From: an uncultured Xanthomonas sp.
GTDB lineage: Bacteria; Pseudomonadota; Gammaproteobacteria; Xanthomonadales; Xanthomonadaceae
Assembly (NCBI GenBank): GCA_943912265.1
Contig: CALTTS010000009.1
Coordinates: 62,001 to 126,000 of the forward strand
DNA length: 64,000 nt
Direction of reading: 5' to 3'
Part shown: positions 59,436 through 64,000 of the stretch, piece by piece
Numbering within the stretch: the first letter of the stretch is position 1
How the letters are laid out: the number at the start of each line of letters is the position of its first letter
Notes under the pieces: model-generated
What the model was told of the DNA's origin: nothing
Database searches by the model: none
The model's input: only the letters and a program-made list of their open reading frames with translations
Program-made: the position numbers and the translations under genes

Positions 59436-61739
59436 TCAGTCCGCCGGCTTGCCGAACGCGAAGCCCTGCGGCGGCTGCGCGCCCAGCAGGTTGCGCACGA
59501 AGTAGTCCCAGCGCCGGCGCGTGACGTACTGGCCGTCGGCGCCGTTGCCGTAGCCGTGGCGGGCATGCGGCAGCACGATCAGGTCGAAGTCCTTGTTGGC
59601 CTTCACCAGCGCATCGACCACGAGGAAGGTCTCGTACGGCGGCACGTTGTCGTCCATCAGGCCGTGCACCAGCATCAGGTGGCCCTTCAGGTTGGCGGCG
59701 TGGCTCTGGTTGGCCTGCTCGTCGTAGTTGGTCGTGCCGTCGGCGTTCCTGGTCAGCAGGCCCTGCCACTTCTCGGCCCAGTCGTCCTCGTAGTTGCGGT
59801 TGTCGTGGTTGCCGCTCTCGGCCCAGCCGACCTTGAAGAAGTCCGGGTACTTGAACATCGCCGCCGCGGTGGCGTTGCCGCCGCCGGAATGGCCCCAGAT
59901 GCCCACCCGCTCCAGGTCCATGTACGGCCGCACCGCGGCGAGGTTGCGCACCGCCGCCACCTGGTCGGGCAGCGTGTTGTCGCCGATGTCGCCGAAGTAA
60001 TGGTCGTGGAAAGCCTTGGAACGGCCGGGCGTGCCCATGCCGTCCACCGCGACGACGATGAACCCCAGCTCGGCCAGCGACTGGTTGTCGCCGTGCCCGG
60101 GCAGGAAGCTGCGGCTGCGCACCGAACCGACCTGCGGGCCGGGGTACACGTACACCACCACCGGGTACTTCTTCTGCGGATCGAAATGCGCGGGCTTGAA
60201 CAGCAGGCCGTACAAATCCGTGCTGCCGTCGCGGCCCTTCACGGTGATGCGCTCCGGCGGCACCCAGCCGGCCGCCTGCAGGCGCGTCAGGTCGGCCGTG
60301 GCCAGCTCGCCGGCCACGCGCCCATCGGCGCTGTCGCGCACCAGCGCCACCGGCGCGGTATCCACGGTGGAGAGCACGTCGAGGAAATGCGTGCCGTCCG
60401 GCGACAGGGTGATCTTGTGATCGGCACGCTCGCGCGTCAGCAGCACCGGCTCGCCACCGTCGAGGCTGGCCTTGTAGAAGTAGTGGAAATACGGGTCGCC
60501 CCCTTCGCGGCCCATGCCGGTGAACCACACCGTGCGCGAGGCCTCGTCCACGCGCAGCACCGCATCCACGTTCCACTCGCCCTGCGTGACCGCATGCTTG
60601 AGCTGGCCACTGTCGAGGTCGTACAGGTAGAGGTTGCCCCAATTGGCGCGCTGACTGAACCACAGCACCTCGCCGGAACCGGGCAGGTAACGCCAGTTGA
60701 CCACGCTCAAACCGCTTTCAAACCAGGTCTTCACCTGCTCGTCGAACACGGTGCGCACCTTGCCAGTGGCGGCATTGGCCACGCGCAGCCAGACCTGCTT
60801 GTGGTCGCGCGAGCTGGAAGCGAACGCCAGCGTCTTGCCATCGGGCGCCCACTGCACGTCGTCCCAGCCGCCGTCCGGGCCGCAGCTGACGTCGTCGCAC
60901 AGAGTGGAGCGGTGCTGTTCCGGCGGCAGGTCGAGCTTGAGCAGCTTGCGCGTGGGCACGTCGATGACGACGCGTTCGATCATCGTCACGTGCTCGTCGC
61001 CGACCAGCGGGTACTTCCAGGTTTCCACCTTCGGGTGGCCGACGTTGGTGGACACCAGCGTCATCTCGCCGGTCTTGCGCTGGTCCTGGCGGAACGTGGC
61101 GATCTTCTTCGAGTCCGGCGACCACACCAGGATGGCGTTGCCGGTGTGCTTCCAACCGGCGTTGTCGGTGGCGTAACCGTAATCCTTGATGCCGTTGGTG
61201 GTGAGCTGCACTTCGTGGCCGCCGTCGGCATCGCGCAGCCACAGGTTCCAGTCGCGCACGAAGGCCTCGTGCCTGCCGTCCGGCGAGCGCACGCCCGGCT
61301 CGCGTTCCGCTGCCGCCACGCAATGGCCGGCGCCGGAGAAATCGCATTGCCACTGTTTGCCGCCGACGGTGAAGGCCCAGCGCTGGCCGTCCTGCTTCGA
61401 GAATGCGCCCAACTGCGCGGCCACCTTGTCGGCGCTGCGCGCCTTGCCGGTAGCGGCGGACAGGGCCTCGGCCAGTTTGCCGGCATCCAGCGCCGGCTCG
61501 GGCGTGCCGCCCGGGACGTACCGCATCAAGCGTGCGCCGCCGGCAATGCTTTCCACGTAGAGCAGGGCATCCCCGCTCCAGCTTGCCTTGGACAGCACAT
61601 GGTCCACCCGCAGCTGCGCGTTCTGCGGCAGCAGCCGCTCGGCCCGCGCGTAGTCGTCCGCCGTCACCGCCTGCGCGGCCGCACCGCCCGCCATCGCCAT
61701 CATCAGGATCCCGCCTCCCGTCACCAGCCCGTGTCGCAT
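59436..61739 (-). CDS. S9 family dipeptidyl peptidase IV
   Basis: A 767-residue exported serine peptidase. It has a signal peptide (MRHGLVTGGGILMMAMAGGAAAQA) and a DPPIV_N propeller (about 100-510) with SPDGRHEAFVRDWNLW and WSPDSKKIATFRQDQR. The alpha/beta-hydrolase domain contains Ser618 in GIWGHSGGGN, Asp696 or Asp697 in HGLMDDNVPP and His728 in HARHGYG. The sequence is divergent from the S9 enzyme at 43.4 kb, so it is an independent member rather than a recent copy. It should release N-terminal dipeptides (X-Pro) in the periplasm. The start is placed at the signal peptide. Confidence 0.93.
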   Translation of the reverse strand: MRHGLVTGGGILMMAMAGGAAAQAVTADDYARAERLLPQNAQLRVDHVLSKASWSGDALLYVESIAGGARLMRYVPGGTPEPALDAGKLAEALSAATGKARSADKVAAQLGAFSKQDGQRWAFTVGGKQWQCDFSGAGHCVAAAEREPGVRSPDGRHEAFVRDWNLWLRDADGGHEVQLTTNGIKDYGYATDNAGWKHTGNAILVWSPDSKKIATFRQDQRKTGEMTLVSTNVGHPKVETWKYPLVGDEHVTMIERVVIDVPTRKLLKLDLPPEQHRSTLCDDVSCGPDGGWDDVQWAPDGKTLAFASSSRDHKQVWLRVANAATGKVRTVFDEQVKTWFESGLSVVNWRYLPGSGEVLWFSQRANWGNLYLYDLDSGQLKHAVTQGEWNVDAVLRVDEASRTVWFTGMGREGGDPYFHYFYKASLDGGEPVLLTRERADHKITLSPDGTHFLDVLSTVDTAPVALVRDSADGRVAGELATADLTRLQAAGWVPPERITVKGRDGSTDLYGLLFKPAHFDPQKKYPVVVYVYPGPQVGSVRSRSFLPGHGDNQSLAELGFIVVAVDGMGTPGRSKAFHDHYFGDIGDNTLPDQVAAVRNLAAVRPYMDLERVGIWGHSGGGNATAAAMFKYPDFFKVGWAESGNHDNRNYEDDWAEKWQGLLTRNADGTTNYDEQANQSHAANLKGHLMLVHGLMDDNVPPYETFLVVDALVKANKDFDLIVLPHARHGYGNGADGQYVTRRRWDYFVRNLLGAQPPQGFAFGKPAD

Positions 61740-61838
61740 CGCGTTCGTGTCCTCTCGAATGGAGTCGCGGCCCGCCCGGCGGCGGCCCTTGCCGGCACGA
61801 TGCTAACGGAGACGGGCGGCGCGTCCACCCGCCACAGG

Positions 61839-62291
61839 TCACGGATGCGGCGGCAGCGCCCCCGACGGCACCCAGATGGCCATGCCGGCCGCACGCTTGT
61901 TGGCGGTGGGGATGCCGAAGCCCAGCGAGCCGCCGCCGTGCGAACCGTAACTGCCCACGCCGATGCCCAGATTGACCGGCGCGCGGCCGGTACCCACGCC
62001 CATCAGCACCACGCCGTTGGCGCCCACCTTGGCGGCCTCCTGCCTGAGCCGCGCCACGGCTGCATCGGCCTGGCCCTGGGTGCCGAAGCCGGCGCCGCTG
62101 GTGGCCTCGATCTGGGCGATCTGCACCGAACCAGCCGGCGGCACGTCGTACAGGCGCACCGTGGCCGGGTCCACCGGCGCACGCGCCGGCGCCAGCATCG
62201 TGCGGTTGACGCCGCCGCAGCCGGCCAGCAGCGCGGCCAGCAGGACGCCCGCCAGGATCGGCCGGGCAAGGAAGAGGCGCTCGAATTTCAT
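61839..62291 (-). CDS. Hypothetical lipoprotein
   Basis: A 150-residue protein with an N-terminal lipobox (LLAALLAGCGG, Cys about residue 26), so it is probably anchored in the outer membrane. The mature part has a conserved-looking block (VQIAQIEATSGAGFGTQGQA, then AKVGANGVVLMGVGTGRAP) and a Gly/Ser-rich tail with SYGSHGGGSLGFGIP. This resembles small lipoproteins with an uncharacterised C-terminal fold found in xanthomonads; I cannot assign a family. ATG 62289-62291 begins MKFERLFL. The neighbours on each side point away from any shared operon. Confidence 0.7.
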   Translation of the reverse strand: MKFERLFLARPILAGVLLAALLAGCGGVNRTMLAPARAPVDPATVRLYDVPPAGSVQIAQIEATSGAGFGTQGQADAAVARLRQEAAKVGANGVVLMGVGTGRAPVNLGIGVGSYGSHGGGSLGFGIPTANKRAAGMAIWVPSGALPPHP

Positions 62292-62437
62292 GGCAGGCTC
62301 CGGTGGCCGTCCCCGGCCGGATGGGATGCCCGCATCATGCCGCGCCCGGCCGCAGCGCGCGATGAACGCCGCCGACCGCGGCGCCCGATGCGCTATCGTG
62401 CCGCGCACACCCTCGGTTTCCCGGACGGAGCGACGAA

Positions 62438-62686
62438 ATGGGCATCATCAGCCTGCTGTGGGGCATCGTGTCGATGCTGTGGATGATTCTGGCCTTGATC
62501 CCGCTGCTGGGCTGGGGCAACTGGTTCCTGATCCCGTTCGCCGCACTCGGTGCCATCGTCGCCGCCATCGGCATCGCGCTGACCGCGCCGGAAAAACGCG
62601 GCCGCGCCAAGGCCGGGCTGGTGCTCAACGGCATCGTCATCGTGGTCGGGATCGGCCGGCTGCTGCTGGGCGGCGGCATAATCTGA
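62438..62686 (+). CDS. Small two- or three-span membrane protein
   Basis: An 82-residue very hydrophobic protein (SLLWGIVSMLWMILALIPLL, LIPFAALGAIVAAIGIALTA, LVLNGIVIVVGIGRLLLGGG), with a basic cytosolic loop EKRGRAKAGL. It resembles the small DUF4190-type membrane proteins, but the match is by feel only. ATG 62438 follows GGAGCGACGAA. CATAAT within its last codons (62676-62681) is a likely -10 for the bestrophin gene 34 bp further on. It is upstream of that gene on the same strand. Confidence 0.6.
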   Translation: MGIISLLWGIVSMLWMILALIPLLGWGNWFLIPFAALGAIVAAIGIALTAPEKRGRAKAGLVLNGIVIVVGIGRLLLGGGII

Positions 62687-62714
62687 GCCATCCGTTCCAC
62701 CCGCGTCCCTCCCC

Positions 62715-63626
62715 ATGATCCTCCGTCCCCGGCCCACCGGCTGGCAGCTGCTGTACATCCTGCGCGGTTCCATCGTCCCGGCGGTGGCGCCGAAGGTGCT
62801 GGCGATCTTCGTGCTGGCCGTGGGCGTGTCCGCGCTGGGCGAACTGTGGCATCCGCTCGGCATCGAGCGCGTCAGCGTCGCGCCGTTCTCGCTGGTCGGG
62901 CTGGTGCTGACCATCTTCCTGAGCTTCCGCAACAACGCCTGCCACGAGCGCTGGTGGGAAGGCCGCAAGCAATGGGGCCAGTTGATCGTGGAGACCCGCA
63001 GCCTGGCGCGCGAATGCGCCACCCTGCTGCCCGGCGACGCCGCCTTGCGCATGCGCGTGCTGCGTAACGCGATCGGGTTTGCCCACGCCTTGGCGGCACG
63101 CCTGCGCGGCAAGGACATGCAGGCCGTCGCCCAGCCCTGGATCGACGATGCGCAGGCGCTCGCCTCCCGGCAAAACACGCCGGACCTGCTGCTCACCCGC
63201 ATCTCCGCCGATCTCGCCGAAGCACACCGGGCCGGCGCCATCGACAGCATCCTCTATGGCGTGCTCGAACAGCGCGTCACCGCGATGGCCGGCGTCCAGG
63301 CCGCGTGCGAGCGCATCGCCGGCACGCCGCTGCCGTTCGCCTACACGCTGCTGCTGCACCGCTGCGCATGGCTGTTCTGCGTGCTGCTGCCGTTCGGCCT
63401 GGCCAGCACGCTGGGCTGGGCCACGCCGGTCGTCTCGGCGGTGCTGGCCTATGCGTTCTTCGGCCTGGACCAGCTGGGCGAGGAAACCGAGGAGCCGTTC
63501 GGCACCGAACCCAACGACCTGCCGCTGGACGCGCTGGTGCGCACCATCGAGATCGACCTGCTCGACAGCCTCGGCGTGCGCCCGCTGCCCGCGCCGCTGC
63601 AGCCACGCGACTACCAGCTGACCTGA
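62715..63626 (+). CDS. Bestrophin family (UPF0187) ion channel
   Basis: A 303-residue inner-membrane protein of the bacterial bestrophin family (anion or cation channel, pentamer). It starts MILRPRPTGWQLLYILRGSI as family members do. It has the signature SFRNNACHERWWEGRKQWGQ (about residues 72-91), two N-terminal spans (about 25-50 and 55-75) and two C-terminal ones (about 205-260). The ending, EPNDLPLDALVRTIEIDLLD, is typical. The length is normal. Ion selectivity cannot be read. It lies 28 bp after the small membrane protein gene. Confidence 0.92.
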   Translation: MILRPRPTGWQLLYILRGSIVPAVAPKVLAIFVLAVGVSALGELWHPLGIERVSVAPFSLVGLVLTIFLSFRNNACHERWWEGRKQWGQLIVETRSLARECATLLPGDAALRMRVLRNAIGFAHALAARLRGKDMQAVAQPWIDDAQALASRQNTPDLLLTRISADLAEAHRAGAIDSILYGVLEQRVTAMAGVQAACERIAGTPLPFAYTLLLHRCAWLFCVLLPFGLASTLGWATPVVSAVLAYAFFGLDQLGEETEEPFGTEPNDLPLDALVRTIEIDLLDSLGVRPLPAPLQPRDYQLT

Positions 63627-63727
63627 GCCGTCCGCGTCCCGGCGCCCGTCCGGGCACGGCTGATCCGGATCAAAGAGGCCCTGCGGAGCGCGGCGTATCA
63701 TGCCGGCAACGCTTCGAGGAACCCGCC

Positions 63728-64000
63728 ATGAGCTACCCCATCGACCGTCCGCGGCGCATGCGCCGGGACGCCTTCTCGCGCCGGCTGATGCGCGAGCACA
63801 CGCTGACCGCCGACGACCTGATCCTGCCGGTGTTCGTGCACGAGCAGGCCGGCCGCGCGCCGGTGCCGTCGATGCCCGGCGTGGAGCGGCTGTCGATCGA
63901 CGAGCTGCTCAAAGTCGGCGAACAGGCGCTGGAACTGGGCGTGCCGCTGATCGACCTGTTCGGCGTGCCCGATCCGGCCGCCAAGACCGCCGATGGCCGC
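63728..64000 (+). CDS. hemB: Delta-aminolevulinic acid dehydratase (5' part, cut by window end)
   Basis: The first 91 residues of porphobilinogen synthase, beginning MSYPIDRPRRMRRDAFSRRL, then ILPVFVHEQAG, SMPGVERLSIDELL and LGVPLIDLFGVPD, which match HemB closely. The reading frame is open to the last base of the window, so the gene continues beyond it. HemB makes porphobilinogen, the substrate of HemC encoded at 2.9 kb. TATCAT about 27 nt upstream is a possible -10. Confidence 0.92.
   Translation, partial: MSYPIDRPRRMRRDAFSRRLMREHTLTADDLILPVFVHEQAGRAPVPSMPGVERLSIDELLKVGEQALELGVPLIDLFGVPDPAAKTADGR

Noticed and set aside
43428..61739. The two S9 peptidases as a recent duplication
   Set aside because: Sequences around the triads differ markedly (GGSYGG versus GHSGGG) and lengths differ, so they are separate subfamilies.

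Overview
The window is about 70% GC, densely packed DNA from a gammaproteobacterium of the Xanthomonadaceae/Lysobacteraceae (Lysobacter, Luteimonas, Thermomonas, Pseudoxanthomonas or a relative). The placement is an inference from a XanB2-type chorismatase, a CGFS glutaredoxin fused to a rhodanese, a C-loop small RNA beside polA that matches Xanthomonas sX13, frequent TAGAAT-like -10 boxes abutting start codons, and two DPP-IV-like S9 peptidases. I recognise no phage, insertion sequence, CRISPR array, rRNA or complete tRNA. The region reads as chromosomal core with a few accessory patches.

Layout. 0.2-3 kb: a WYL regulator, a DUF481 outer-membrane protein and an unknown membrane protein. 2.9-8.4 kb (minus strand): opgH/mdoH, a carboxylesterase, the AlgZ/AlgR LytTR two-component pair and hemC. 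8.5-13.7 kb: NADP-malic enzyme (maeB), C4-dicarboxylate carrier (dctA) and, divergently, an OprP-type porin, with a perfect 19-bp palindrome between the last two. 13.8-23.8 kb: a periplasmic-propeller diguanylate cyclase, rsgA, alanine transaminase, an SGNH hydrolase, an aldo/keto reductase, a three-domain glutaredoxin and a DegV protein. 23.9-29.1 kb (minus): a glutathione-dependent formaldehyde detoxification operon (frmR, frmA/adhC, a small DUF3658-like gene, fghA), then an atypical SDR and the glutamate-cysteine ligase that starts glutathione synthesis. 29.3-37.2 kb: a VIT-family transporter, DUF3016, engB, two dsbA-like genes, an EEP hydrolase, an HDOD protein and slt. 37.3-43.0 kb: a membrane-anchored Mrr-like nuclease, a giant membrane ankyrin protein translationally coupled to ycgL, and the chorismatase. 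43.4-48.2 kb: S9 peptidase, hemF and a DUF421 protein. 48.2-54.7 kb: the sX13-like RNA, polA, a GAF-GAF-GGDEF-EAL protein and a DUF2782 lipoprotein. 54.9-64 kb: uspA, uvrD, UPF0114, a YfcG-like GST, a second S9 peptidase, small membrane and lipoprotein genes, a bestrophin and the start of hemB.

Connections. Three separate haem genes (hemC, hemF, hemB) fall in one window. Glutathione runs through several loci (gshA, formaldehyde operon, CGFS glutaredoxin, YfcG). Cyclic-di-GMP signalling has two large multidomain proteins. Six genes have a -10 hexamer ending 6-7 nt before the start codon, which predicts leaderless mRNAs. Best candidates for follow-up are the polA-linked small RNA and its inverted repeat, the dctA/porin palindrome, the frmR operator with the coupled DUF3658-like gene, the Tyr-less SDR, and the membrane nuclease/ankyrin patch at 37-42 kb.
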